NCBI GenBank assembly: GCA_039707465.1
Contig: CM077647.1
Coordinates: 178,292,276 to 178,356,275, forward strand
Length of the DNA: 64,000 nucleotides
Source: Rhabdophis nuchalis
Taxonomy: Eukaryota > Chordata > Lepidosauria > Squamata > Natricidae
Direction of reading: 5' to 3'
Shown: positions 1 through 10,554 of the stretch, piece after piece
How positions within the stretch are numbered: the first letter of the stretch is position 1
Layout: each line of letters begins with the position of its first letter
The notes under the pieces: generated by a model
What the model was told of the DNA's origin: nothing
What the model saw: the letters and a program-made list of their open reading frames with translations, nothing else
Database searches by the model: none
Position numbers and translations under genes: made by a program

Positions 1-1115
1 GGAAGGAGGGAGACGGAGGGAGGGTGAGAGAGAGAGAGTGAGAGGGAGGGAGGGGGAGGGAGAGGGGGGAGGGAGGGAGGGAGAAAGAGAGAGGAAGAGA
101 GGGAGTGGGAGAAGGAGAGAATGAGATGGAAGGAGGGAGGAAGGGGGGAGGGGGAGGAAGAGAGGGAGATGGAAGGAGGGAGATGGAGGGAGGGAGAGAG
201 AGGTAGAGAGGTGGGAGATAGGGAGATGGAAGGAAGGGAGAGAGAGAGAAAGGAAGGGAGACAGATGGAGAGAGGGAGAGAGAGGGAGATGGAGGGAGGG
301 AGAGAGGGGAGGGAGGGAGGGAGAGGGGAGGGAGGGAGGAAGAGAGAGGAAGAGAGGGAGTGGGAGAAGGAGAGAGGGAGATGGAAGGGGGGAGGGAGGG
401 GGGAGGGGGAGGGAGAGAGGGAGATGGAAAGAGGGAGATGGAAGGAAGGAAGATGGAGGGAGGGAGAGAGAGAGGAGGGAGCAGGAGGGAGAGAGGGAGA
501 GAGGGAGGGAGAGGGAGGGAGAGAGGAAGAGAGGTAGAGAGGGTGTGGGAGAAGGAGATGGGGAGATGGAAGGAAGGGAGAGTGAGGAAGGGAGACAAAT
601 GGAGAGAGGGAGAGGGAGGGAGCGGGAGAGAGATGGCTGGAGGAGAGAGAGAGGGAGAGAGAGAGAGGAGAGAGGGAGTGGGAGAGGGAGAGAGGAGATG
701 GAAGGAGGGAGGGAGCACGAGAGAGGAAGGGAGGAGGCGGGAGAGAGGGAGGGGAAGGGAGAGAGGGTGGGAGAAAGAGAGAGGGAGAGGAGGGAAGGGA
801 GGGAGGGAGAGAGGGAGGGAGGGAGAGTGAGACAGAGAGAAAGGGCGATGGAAGTAGGGAGGGGAGGGAGGAAGGGAGAGGGAGGAGAGGAGTGAGAATG
901 AGTGAGGAAAGAGCAAGGGAGGGGAGGGAGGGAGCAAGGGGGGAGGGAGCGAGTGAGACAGGGAGGGGGAGAGAGAGGGAGGGAGGGAGAGGGAGGGAGC
1001 GAGAGAGACAGAGAAGGGGAGCGAGAGGGAGGGAGCGAGTGAGTGAGAGAGACAGGGAGGGGGGGGAGAGGGAGCGAGAGAGGGAGGGAGAGGGAGAAAG
1101 AGAGAGAGCAAGGGT
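1..1115. repeat. Purine-rich low-complexity tract (GGGA/GAGA)
   Basis: This stretch is almost entirely A and G on the plus strand, in variants of GGGA and GAGA with scattered GATGGA. Open reading frames here exist only because purine-only codons contain no stops apart from TGA/TAA/TAG. The encoded Arg/Glu/Gly strings are not proteins. Confidence 0.95.
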
Positions 1116-1560
1116 TATTTCTTCATTTATTCCGCCCTGAAACCAGACGCCGACCTCCTTGAAACCCCCAGGCCCAAATTCCTCTCGTGCCTCCCTCCCG
1201 CCTTCCTTTTACCTCACTGTTCCCCTCAAAAGAGCCATCCGTGATGTTTGTTTGCGAGCCGCCAATTCCATTTCCCTCCCTCAGCCGATCTTTTGGCACG
1301 GCTTCCCCCCCCTCCCCTCCCCCCACCGTCCGCCTGGGTCTCCTCAGGGCATGCGAATAAGCACCCCCGATTTCCAAATATTAGATTTAATCCTCCGCTA
1401 GTCTTGTTTGTTTTAATTATTTCCCTCCTTCTCCTTCTTTTTCCCTCCCTTCTCTTTCTTTTCTGCCTGATACGGTTTCTGCTTCCCCTCGCTTTGCCCC
1501 CCCCGCCCCCCCAATTGAAGTGAATTGTTTAGGATTAGTTATTCCCAGACGCAGATCAGG
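1116..1560. other. Short non-repetitive stretch, no gene seen
   Basis: Mixed-composition DNA between two simple repeats. It is C-rich around 1300-1330 and 1490-1515. I see no splice-bounded coding segment or recognisable repeat. Confidence 0.5.
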
Positions 1561-1563
1561 GTG

Positions 1564-1655
<92 letters not shown>

Positions 1656-1680
1656 CAACAACAACAACAACAACAGCAAC
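1561..1680. repeat. (AAT)n/(AAC)n microsatellite
   Basis: About 30 uninterrupted AAT units are followed by about 8 AAC units and a degenerate end. Confidence 0.97.
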
Positions 1681-1689
1681 ACTTATTAT

Positions 1690-3330
1690 TATTGAATGTT
1701 CAGTTGACTGAGCTTCATGTTTAATGAATAAAATGTAATAATAATAATAATAAACAATAACAATAACAATAATAATAGCTGTTGAGCTACCAACCAGCCC
1801 CAAAGGCTAAGAATCTCACCAAAAATTAATCACATCATAACAATAATAATAACCAGCCCCAAAGGCATTGAATCTCACCAAAGATTACCTAATAATAATA
1901 ACACATTATTATTATTATTGAATGTTCAGTTGGCCAAGCTTCATGTTTAATGAATAAGTAATAATAATAATAACAATAATAATACTTATTATTATTGAAT
2001 GTTCAGTTGGCCGAGCTTCATGTTTAATGAATAAAATATAGTAATAATAATAACAATAATAATACTTATTATTATTGAATATTCAGTTGGCCAAGCTTCA
2101 TGTTTAATGAATAAAATATAGTAATAATAATAACAATAATAATACTTATTATTATTGAATGTTCAGTTGGCCAAGCTTCATGTTTAATGAATAAAGTATA
2201 GTAATAATAATAACAATAATAATATTATTATTGAATGTTCAGCTGGCCGAGCTTCATGTTTAATGAATAAAGTATAGTAGTAATAATAACAATAATAATA
2301 TTATTATTGAATGTTCAGTTGGCCGAGCTTCATGTTTAATGAATAAAGTATAGTAGTAATAATAACAATAATAATATTATTATTGAATGTTCAGTTGGCC
2401 GAGCTTCATGTTTAATGAATAAAGTATAGTAGTAATAATAACAATAATAATATTATTATTGAATGTTCAGCTGGCCGAGCTTCATGTTTAATGAATAAAG
2501 TATAGTAGTAATAATAACAATAATAATATTATTATTGAATGTTCAGTTGGCCGAGCTTCATGTTTAATGAATAAAGTATAGTAGTAATAATAACAATAAT
2601 AATATTATTATTGAATGTTCAGCTGGCCGAGCTTCATGTTTAATGAATAAAGTATAGTAGTAATAATAACAATAATAATATTATTATTGAATGTTCAGCT
2701 GGCCGAGCTTCATGTTTAATGAATAAAGTATAGTAGTAATAATAACAATAATAATATTATTATTGAATGTTCAGTTGGCCGAGCTTCATGTTTAATGAAT
2801 AAAGTATAGTAGTAATAATAACAACAATAATAATATTATTATTGAATGTTCAGTTGGCCGAGCTTCATGTTTAATGAATAAAGTATAGTAATAATAATAA
2901 CAATAATAATATTATTATTGAATGTTCAGTTGGCCGAGCTTCATGTTTAATGAATAAAGTATAGTAGTAATAATAACAATAATAATATTATTATTGAATG
3001 TTCAGTTGGCCAAGCTTCATGTTTAATGAATAAAGTATAGTAATAATAATAACAATAATAATATTATTATTGAATGTTCAGTTGGCCGAGCTTCATGTTT
3101 AATGAATAAAGTATAGTAGTAATAATAATAATAACAATAATACTTATTATTATTGAATGTTCAGTTGGCTGAACTTCATGTTTAATGAAATAATAATAAT
3201 AATATTAACAACAACAACCAGCCCCAAAGGTTGTGAATCTCACCAAATATTACCCAATAATAATAATTATTATTATTATCCAATGTTCAGCTGGCCAAGC
3301 TTCATGTTTAATGAGTAATGTATACTAATA
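1690..3330. repeat. 76-bp AT-rich minisatellite
   Basis: About 20 tandem units share the core GAATGTTCAGTTGGCCGAGC followed by TTCATGTTTAATGAATAAAG and an ATT/AAT-rich linker. Successive GAATGTTCAG cores at 2233, 2309 and 2385 are 76 bp apart. Variation is mostly G/A and T/C transitions plus linker length. Units at both ends are more degenerate, as expected when homogenisation acts on the centre. Confidence 0.93.
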
Positions 3331-4899
3331 CTAATACTAATAATAACAACCACTTAGAGAACCAAACCCAATAGATCTCATTTCTTCTGCCCCCCGTTTT
3401 CTTTAGGGGTGGGGGGAGAAAGGGAGGGGGGAAACTGCCCATCCCAGGGGGATAAATGAGGAGGGGGCTATTTAATGGAGTTTTGTGGTAGCCTCGAAAG
3501 GGATATTTTGGGTGGGGTGGGAAAGATTGGACCCCTCCTGGCTCCCCTTCGCCCTTCTACCCCCCCACCCCCATCACCATCAAATGGGGGGGAGGGCAGC
3601 AGGAGAGCGGGAATAAATGGGGAGGGGGCTGTTTGGTGGAGTTTGCACCCCGCCTGGCTTTCCTTCCGCTCGTCTACCCCGTTTGGGGTAGGGAGGGACG
3701 AGGTCCCATAAAGAGGGGGAGCTGGCACAGGGAAAAAAAGGAGGGGGCTGTCTTGATTGCAGGCAGGGTGCGACAGGCCAGTCTCGTGGGGGTGGGGGGG
3801 AAGGGGGTCTCCCCCAAGAGCCGGCGGCCCCTCCCCAAACCAAACTCCCCTTTCGGAGGGGGCAAAAGCAGGCTGAGCGGCCAGATTTAGGGAAGCGGTG
3901 CGTTAAGGATGGAGCCAGAGACGGGATTGGTGAGGAGGGGGCTCCCAGAGGTCAGGATGCAGCCCAAGAGGGAGGGGGGGTTAATTTGGGGGGGGGGAGG
4001 GTTAGATGTTGAGGGGGGGCTATTGATCTGGGATGGGGGGGAGGGCAGAGGGGTCTCTCTTGCAAAAGGGAGGAAGGGTCTTCCAGAGCCAGCCAGCCAG
4101 CCAACGTGACCCAGGCACGCTCCCCTCCCTGCATCTGTCTCGCCCAGCCTCCCCTCAGGGACGCTGGGCTGGGGGGGGTGGGAAGGCGAGGGGAGAGAAG
4201 ACCCCCGCCCGCAGTCCCACCAGGACGGAGGGGGGGGGTCTCCCAAAGCCCCCTCCTCCCTCCTAGGGCCCCCCCCCCTTCCCCGCGCTGCAGTCTTAAA
4301 GAGCCTCGCAGGATAGATTTACAATCCCTGCCTGCGTGCTTGAAATCCTTAATCAGGGGTCTTTGGGTGGGGGTGGGGGGCAGCTGAGCCTGGATTGGGG
4401 GGGTGGGAGACCCTGGTAGGGGATGGGGGGAGGGAGAAAAAGCCCCCCCTCTCCAGCCCCACCAAATCAGCCCCCTCCATCACGCCCGGAGGGGAATCCC
4501 AGCCCTTTGGGAATTCTCCTCCGGGACTTGGGAAAGAGGGAAGGAGAAAGCACGGCTGAGGAAGGAGTGCAGGCGGTGGTGGGGACCCCCACCCGCTCTT
4601 CTCCAACTTGGAGCCCCCCTTCCTTCCTTCCTTCCTTCCCAGGGATGGAGATGGAGAAGAGAGGGGCGCCCACCTGCAGCGGAGGAGGAAAAAAAAAAGG
4701 AGGGAAGGAAGAAGTGGCAGGAACGGAGGGAAAGAAGGAACTGGGAGACCCCCCCTCTTTTCTCCCACCGCCCCAAATTCCCCTACTTTGTCCTGGACCC
4801 CCTTCTTCTTCTTCCTCCCCCCCCCCAAGATCACGTCTTCCCCCTCCCTCAAACGACCCACCCACCCCAAATAAAATAAAACCCCTCTTTTTTTGTGGG
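3331..4899. other. G- and C-run-rich DNA, no gene confirmed
   Basis: The stretch has many poly-G and poly-C runs and little repeat homology that I recognise. Long frames occur on both strands but translate to Pro/Gly/Ser-rich low complexity. A less biased segment at about 4285-4365 might be ancestral non-coding sequence. Confidence 0.4.
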
Positions 4900-5260
4900 G
4901 AGGGGGCTCCACTTTCTCCCGAGAAGGGACGGGAGGGGGCACCTACCTGGGTCGCTGGGAGTCCGGATGGAAGAGGAAGAAGAGGAGGAGGAAGAAGAAG
5001 AGGAAGGAGGGGAGGGCGGGGAAGAGGAGAGGGGGCGGCAAAAGGGCAAAAGAGGAGGAAGAAGAAGAAGAAGGAGGGAGCGCGGCAGGAGCGGCGACGG
5101 AGGGATGCGGCGCTCGCCCGTCTGAAGGCGCCCACCTCCCTCCGCTCGTCTCGCCCGGCTACTACGCGCTCTCCCCCTCCTTTCCCCTCGCTCTCCCCCC
5201 CTCTCCTCCCGGGTGGGGAGGGGGAATGCATAGAGGTGCCTGAGCCAAATTGGGGAGGGG
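4900..5260 (-). promoter_or_regulatory. Candidate CpG-island first exon of a downstream neighbour
   Basis: CpG density rises sharply around 5070-5180. On the minus strand a strong donor (CCCAG|GTAGGT) ends a possible exon at 4947. No convincing coding frame precedes it, so it would be a 5' UTR exon. In human, CDH24 lies just downstream of ACIN1 on the same strand (recalled synteny), so this could be its first exon. No CDH24 coding sequence is visible here, so the identity is only an inference. Confidence 0.3.
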
Positions 5261-5364
5261 GGGAGAAGAGAGCAACAGACACCCCCTCCCCTTAATGTCT
5301 GGCACTGCGACAAGGCTTTCCACCCTCCCCTCTCCGACCCTGGCTAAGCCCCCTCCTCAGACTT

Positions 5365-6615
5365 CGGCTGGAGTCTCCAGATCGGGCAGAAGCCCCCTCC
5401 TCACATTCCCCTGGGAGTTTCCAGATCGGACAGCCCCCTCCTCACATCTTTCGGGAGTCCCCAGACCGGGCAGCCCCCTCCTCACATTCTCCTGGGAGTG
5501 TCCAGATCGGGGAGCCCCCTCCTCCCGTCCTCACATTCCTCTGGGTGTCTCCAGACCGGGCAGCCCCCTCCTCACATTCCCCTGGGAGACTCCAGATCGG
5601 GGAGCCCCCTCCTCTCGTCCTCACATTCCCCTGGGTGTCTCCAGATCGGGCAGCCCCCTCCTCATATTTTTCAGGAGTCTCCAGATTGGGCAGCCCCCTC
5701 CTCACATTCCCCTGGGAGACTCCAGATCGGGCAGCCCCCTCCTCACATTCCTCTGGGAGACTCCAGATTGGGCAGCCCCCTCCTCACATTCCCCTGGGAG
5801 ACTCCAGATTGGGCAGCCCCCTCCTCACATTCCCCTGGGAGACTCCAGATCGGGCAGCCCCCTCCTCACATTCCTCTGGGTGTCTCCAGATCGGGCAGCC
5901 CCCTCCTCACATTTTTCAGGAGTCCCCAGACCGGGCAGCCCCCTCCTCACATTCCCCTGGGAGTCTCCAGATTGGGCAGCCCCCTCCTCACATTCCCCTG
6001 GGAGACTCCAGATCGGGCAGCCCCCTCCTCACATTCCTCTGGGAGACTCCAGATTGGGCAGCCCCCTCCTCACATTCCCCTGGGAGACTCCAGATTGGGC
6101 AGCCCCCTCCTCACATTCCCCTGGGAGACTCCAGATCGGGCAGCCCCCTCCTCACATTCCTCTGGGTGTCTCCAGATCGGGCAGCCCCCTCCTCACATTT
6201 TTCAGGAGTCCCCAGACCGGGCAGCCCCCTCCTCACATTCCCCTGGGAGACTCCAGATCGGGAAGCCCCCTCCTCACATTCCTCTGGGTGTCTCCAGATC
6301 GGGCAGCCCCCTCCTCATATTTTTCAGGAGTCCCCAGACCGGGCAGCCCCCTCCTCACATTCCCCTGGGTGTCTCCAGACTGAGCAGCCCCCTCCTCATA
6401 TTTTTCGGGAGTCTCCAGACCGGGCAGCCCCCTCCTCACATTCCCCTGGCAGTCTCCACATTGGGGAGCCCCCTCCTCACATTTCCCTGGGTGTCTTCAA
6501 ATCGGGAAGCCCCCTCCTCATATTTTTCGGGAGTCTCCAGATCGGGGAGCCCCCTCCTCACATTCCCCTGGGCGTCTCGGGCAGCAGCCCCCTCCTCACA
6601 TTCCCCTAGGTGTCT
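5365..6615. repeat. 41-bp minisatellite
   Basis: About 30 tandem units are built on CTCCAGATCGGGCAGCCCCC followed by TCCTCACATTCCCCTGGGAGA. Variants include ATTGG for ATCGG, TTTTCAGGAGT for CCCCTGGGAGA, and ACCGGGC. Because 41 is not a multiple of 3 and the unit is largely stop-free on the plus strand, overlapping plus frames stay open for hundreds of codons. The resulting frames are repeat artefacts. Confidence 0.95.
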
Positions 6616-7354
6616 CCTCTGCTTCTCTTCCACACACACCCCTCCACCCAAGGATCTCCTTCCAGGAGTAGCCCCCCTCCTTTTTCCTCTCCTGGGACCC
6701 GGCCCCAAACTGTCAGGGTCTCCACCTTGCACCCCCAAACCTTCAGCCCTTCTAGGTTGAGCACCTGAGAGGGAAGGGGGGGGGTTCCTATCTTCAACCC
6801 TGACCTCTCTCCTGCCCTCCCCCCCCATCTTGGTAGCCTGGACCCCCAGATCTGACCCACTGAGCCCCTCCTCTTATTCTCTTTCCTAGAAATAGTCTAC
6901 TTTCCCCCCACTTCCTTCTTTCCCTCTGGAGGGGTCCTAGGGCCATCCACACACCCCCGGAAATTATATCCCCCTCCAGCTAAAGAACCCCCCAACCCTC
7001 CTTAATCCCAGACCCTCTCCCCCAGAGTTGAAAGCCCCCTCCTCAAAATACACCACCACCCCAAATCACACCTTCAAGATTCCCCCTGGCTAATGGAAGG
7101 ATTTTAGGGAGCAATGCTAACGGAAGAGAGAAACCCCCCCCCCTCAAAAAAACAAAACTCTGGAAGAGCAAGGGTGCCTCTGAGCACATACAGAATGCCG
7201 GGCAACCCCCCTCCCGGAGATAAAAGGAGGCGAGGGGAGGGGTTTTTTTCCCCTTCACAGGCTCAAGACCCCTGAATGGCGCCAAAAATAGCCATTGTCT
7301 TGATTTTAATAAATCGTTCGATTTATTTTCCACCCTTTTCGCCACTCTTCCTGG
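6616..7354. other. C-rich DNA, nothing recognised
   Basis: C-run-rich sequence without a clear repeat family or splice-bounded coding segment. It grades into the direct duplication on its right. Confidence 0.4.
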
Positions 7355-8025
7355 TCCCCTTCCCTTCTTCTTCCAAGACACCCCCCTCCCCCCCAAAAGA
7401 CTCCAGGGAGTAAACAGCCCCCTCCCCAAATGAGTGGTTGGCATTTTAATGCATTTTTTAAACAAAATGGGATTTTTTTTAAAGAGGCGGGGGGGGGGGG
7501 GGAGGAGGGAATTTGGCCTGTTTGCAAATTTGAGGGGGGGGGCGGGACACTTCATAAAGGGCTCTTCTTCTCTCTCTTTGCCCCCCCCCCTTAATTTGGA
7601 AGAGGGGGACACCTCCTCTCCCCCCCACCCCCACCCCCAGACCCCTATTTTCTGTCCCTCCCTCCTTCCTGGGCATCCTAATGGGCCCTTCCCTTCTTCT
7701 TCCAAGACACCCCCCTCTCCCCCCAAAAAGACTCCAGGGGAGTAAACAGCCCCCTCCCCAAATGAATGGTTGAAAACTGCCATGGCATTTTAATGCATTT
7801 TTAAAACAAAATTGGATGTTTTTAAAGAGGCGGAGGAAAAAAAGGAGGGAATTTGGCCTGTTTGCAAATTTGAGGGGGGGGACACACACCTCATAAAGGG
7901 CTCTTCTTCTCTCTCTTTGCCCCCTCCCCTTAATTTGGAAGAGGGGGACACCTCCTCTCCCCCCCTCCCCACCCCCAGACCCCTATTTTCTGTCCTTCCC
8001 TCCTTCCTGGGCATCCTAATGGGCC
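7355..8025. repeat. Tandem duplication of a ~330-bp segment
   Basis: Two adjacent copies (about 7355-7685 and 7686-8025) share, in order, a C-rich start with TTCTTCTTCCAAGACACC, an AAACAGCCCCCTCCCCAAATG block, a GCATTTTAATGCATTTTT block, TTTGGCCTGTTTGCAAATTT, and an end at CTGGGCATCCTAATGGGCCC. They differ mainly in poly-G, poly-C and poly-A run lengths and one small insertion. Confidence 0.88.
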
Positions 8026-8454
8026 CAGTTGGTTATGATTCTCCAGGGGAAACTTGGGTGAATTTCTAACAAGGGTTGGCTTTAAAAAATTGATGTGGGA
8101 GTTTAGAGGCAGCGATGAAAAGATGGGAGGGGGATTTATTCTGTCCTTTGGGGAGGGGGGGAAGCAGAGGAAGGGGGGACTGACAACTCCCACCCATCTA
8201 GCCCGGATAAGGGAGGAAGGGAACGGGGTTGAAGAAGGACCCACAGATTAAAAAGAATATTTTTAAAAATCTTAAAAAGGGATGGGGGGGAGGGGAGGGG
8301 AAGGGGTGATCTCGTGTCCTCCCCCACGCCCACGCCCCCCCAAAAATTAAGGGTGTAGGTGTAGGTCGATTTACGACGTTCGTTTAGCGATGGTGGGAAA
8401 AGTAATTATTTATTTAGAGAATTTATAGAGGCGCTGACTCTGCTAGCTGGCTTA
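8026..8454. other. Short unique stretch, no gene seen
   Basis: Mixed-composition sequence after the duplication and before the pyrimidine tract. No repeat family or exon recognised. Confidence 0.4.
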
Positions 8455-9410
8455 GAAGCCAACCACAATCCCCCCCATCTCTCTCTCTCTCCTCCCTCCG
8501 CCTCTCTTTCCCTCTCTCTGCCCCCATCCTTCCTCTCTTTCTCTCCCCCCTCTCCCTCTCCTTCCGCCCTCCCCCCTTCTCTCTCGGTCTCCTCCCTCCT
8601 CTCCCTCCCTCCCTGCTTCTCACTCTCACCCCCTCTCCTCCCTCCCCTCCCTCCCTCATTCCTCCCCCTCCCTCCTTTTCCCCTTCTCTCCTCCCTCCTT
8701 CTCCCTCCCTCCTTTCTCTCCCTCTCTCCCTCTCCTCCCTCCCTCCTTTCCCTCTCCCTCTCCCTCTCCTCCCTCCCTCCTTCTCTCTCTCCCTCTCTCT
8801 GGCCCTCTTCTTCCTCCCTCTCTCCCTCTCCTCCCCCCCTCCTTCTCTCTCTCTCTCCCTCTCTCTCTCCCTCTCCTTCCTCCCTCTCTTCCTCTCCTCC
8901 CTCCCTCCTTCTCTCTCTCCCTCTCTCTCATCCTCTCCTTCCTCCCTTTCTCCATCCTCCTCCTTCCCTCCCCTCCCTCTCTCCCTCTCCTCCCTCCCTC
9001 CCTCTCCCTCATTTTCTCTTTCTTCCTCCCTCTCCTCCCACCCTCTCCCTGCCTCTCTTTCTCTCCCTCCCTCTCCTCTCTCCCCCTCCCTCCCTCCTCC
9101 TTCCTCCTTCTCCCTCCCTCCTACTCTCTCCCTCCCTCCCTCCCTCCGCCTCCCTTCTACCTCCCTCTCTCCCTCCCCTCTCCTCCCTCCTTCTCTCTCC
9201 CTCCCTCCCTCTCCTCTCTCCCCCTCCCTCTCTCTTTCTCCCTCCCTTCTTCTCCCTCTCCTTGCTCCCCCTTCCTCTCTCTCTCTCTCTCGCCCTCCTT
9301 CTCCTCTCACCCTCCTTTTCTCTCCTCCCTTCCTCTCTCCCTCTCCTCCCTCCCTCTCTTCCCTCCTCTCTTTCTCCCTCCTTCCCTCCCTCTCTCTCTC
9401 TCACACACAC
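8455..9410. repeat. Pyrimidine-rich tract (CCCT/CTCT)
   Basis: Nearly 1 kb of C and T on the plus strand in CTCCCTCC and CTCTCTC variants, ending in a short CACACA run at 9401. It resembles the tract at 1-1115 but lies on the opposite strand. Long minus-strand Arg/Glu/Gly frames are artefacts. Confidence 0.95.
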
Positions 9411-9419
9411 CACAGTCAA

Positions 9420-9800
9420 AAAAGCCATTCGTAATAACAAAAGCCCGGGGGTAGGGGAAGTGATTTATGACTGGTTTCGTACTTTACGACCATTGCAGCG
9501 GTCACGGGATTCAGAATTTGGACGCTAGGCCGCTGCTTCGTATTTACGACGGTGGCGGTCTCCCCCTTTTGCGGCCGTCGGACGAGCGAAAGTCCGCGAG
9601 GGAGCCAGATTCGCCGAACAACTGGCTTCAGGACTGCGAGGATTCGCTTCGCGACGGTAGCCCGAAAATGTACTAACAGCGCACCTGTCTCGCTTAGCGA
9701 CAGGAATTCTGGGCCTCCCCGGTGGTGGCCGCTAAGGCGAGGACTTGCCCGTACGGGACCTTCGGGTGCGAGGCGCTTGAGAATTCGCATATGCGACGGA
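9420..9800. mobile_element. Degenerate ~400-bp squamate MITE-like repeat
   Basis: This old copy carries phrases shared with at least ten other places in the window: TTTATGACTGG, TTACGACCATTGCAG, GTATTTACGACGGT, TTTTGCGGCCGTCGGACGAGC and AACAACTGG. Intact members begin or end near AGTCCTCGACTTACAAC. The family looks like a non-autonomous DNA transposon, but I cannot name its superfamily from sequence alone. Confidence 0.7.
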
Positions 9801-10550
9801 AAATGACAGGCAGGAAGGAAAATATTGCAAAAGGGGAAAAAGGGAATTTGGACGGTATTTTAGGGCAAGGGTCTCCAACCTTTGCAACTTTAAGTCTGAA
9901 GGACTTCAGTTTGAGGGTCTCAAATAAGACAGAAGACGGGGGTCAAAGGTCAGGCTTCCCCCCCCACCCTAAACCCTGCGGCTGATTTTGGAGGGGGGGG
10001 GGAACGTTAACCAGGATAACCGCCATGGAAGTGGGGGGGGGGCTATGAGTCACCCTCCTCGAGGCCCTCCCAGCGAGGCGGCTGGGATATTCATTATTGG
10101 CCCCGCTTTTATACGATCGATGGAGGTTTAATTAACTGGCTGCGATTATTTGAGGGAATTTAAATAGTGTAATTAACCTGCCGGGGTTGGGGGAGAGAGA
10201 ATGAGGAGGGGGTGGAAATTGGGCTCTGGAAGAGATGAGAGGGAGGGGCTGTCTGGAAATAGGGGAGATGTTGGAGGGTCCCAAAAAAAGGGCAGACTAA
10301 CTTCCCCCCCCCCCCGGGGAGGGGGTTCCCCCATTTTTAATCTGGAGGTTGAATTCAGGATGGGGGTTTGATTCGGGGGCAGGAGGGGGAAGCCCGCTCG
10401 AAGCCCCTCCCCGAATTAACCTCCCCCCCCTATCCTAAACTACACCCCCTCCCCATTAAACATAGGAAGCGAGAAGGAGGCCAAAATTAAGCAGAAAATC
10501 CCACCCCACCCACCCAATTTTTGAGGAAATTGGTTGAAATGGTCAAGAAA
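9801..10550. other. Mostly unique DNA with an AT-rich TAATTA segment
   Basis: A fragment of the hAT-MITE (GTCTCCAACCTTTGCAACTT) lies at about 9868-9890. At 10080-10180 a compact stretch of balanced composition contains ATTCATTATTGG, TTTAATTAACTGG and GTGTAATTAACC. Its look differs from the surrounding C-run sequence. No coding exon is seen. Confidence 0.4.
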
Positions 10551-10554
10551 GGAG

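Noticed and set aside
121..1140. Overlapping Arg/Glu/Gly frames
   Set aside because: They come from purine-only simple repeat with no splice signals or conserved content.
5250..6760. Frames of 350-420 codons on the plus strand
   Set aside because: They are the three readings of a 41-bp minisatellite.
7043..7783. 246-codon minus-strand frame
   Set aside because: It spans C-run DNA and a tandem duplication, and shows no domain or conserved feature.
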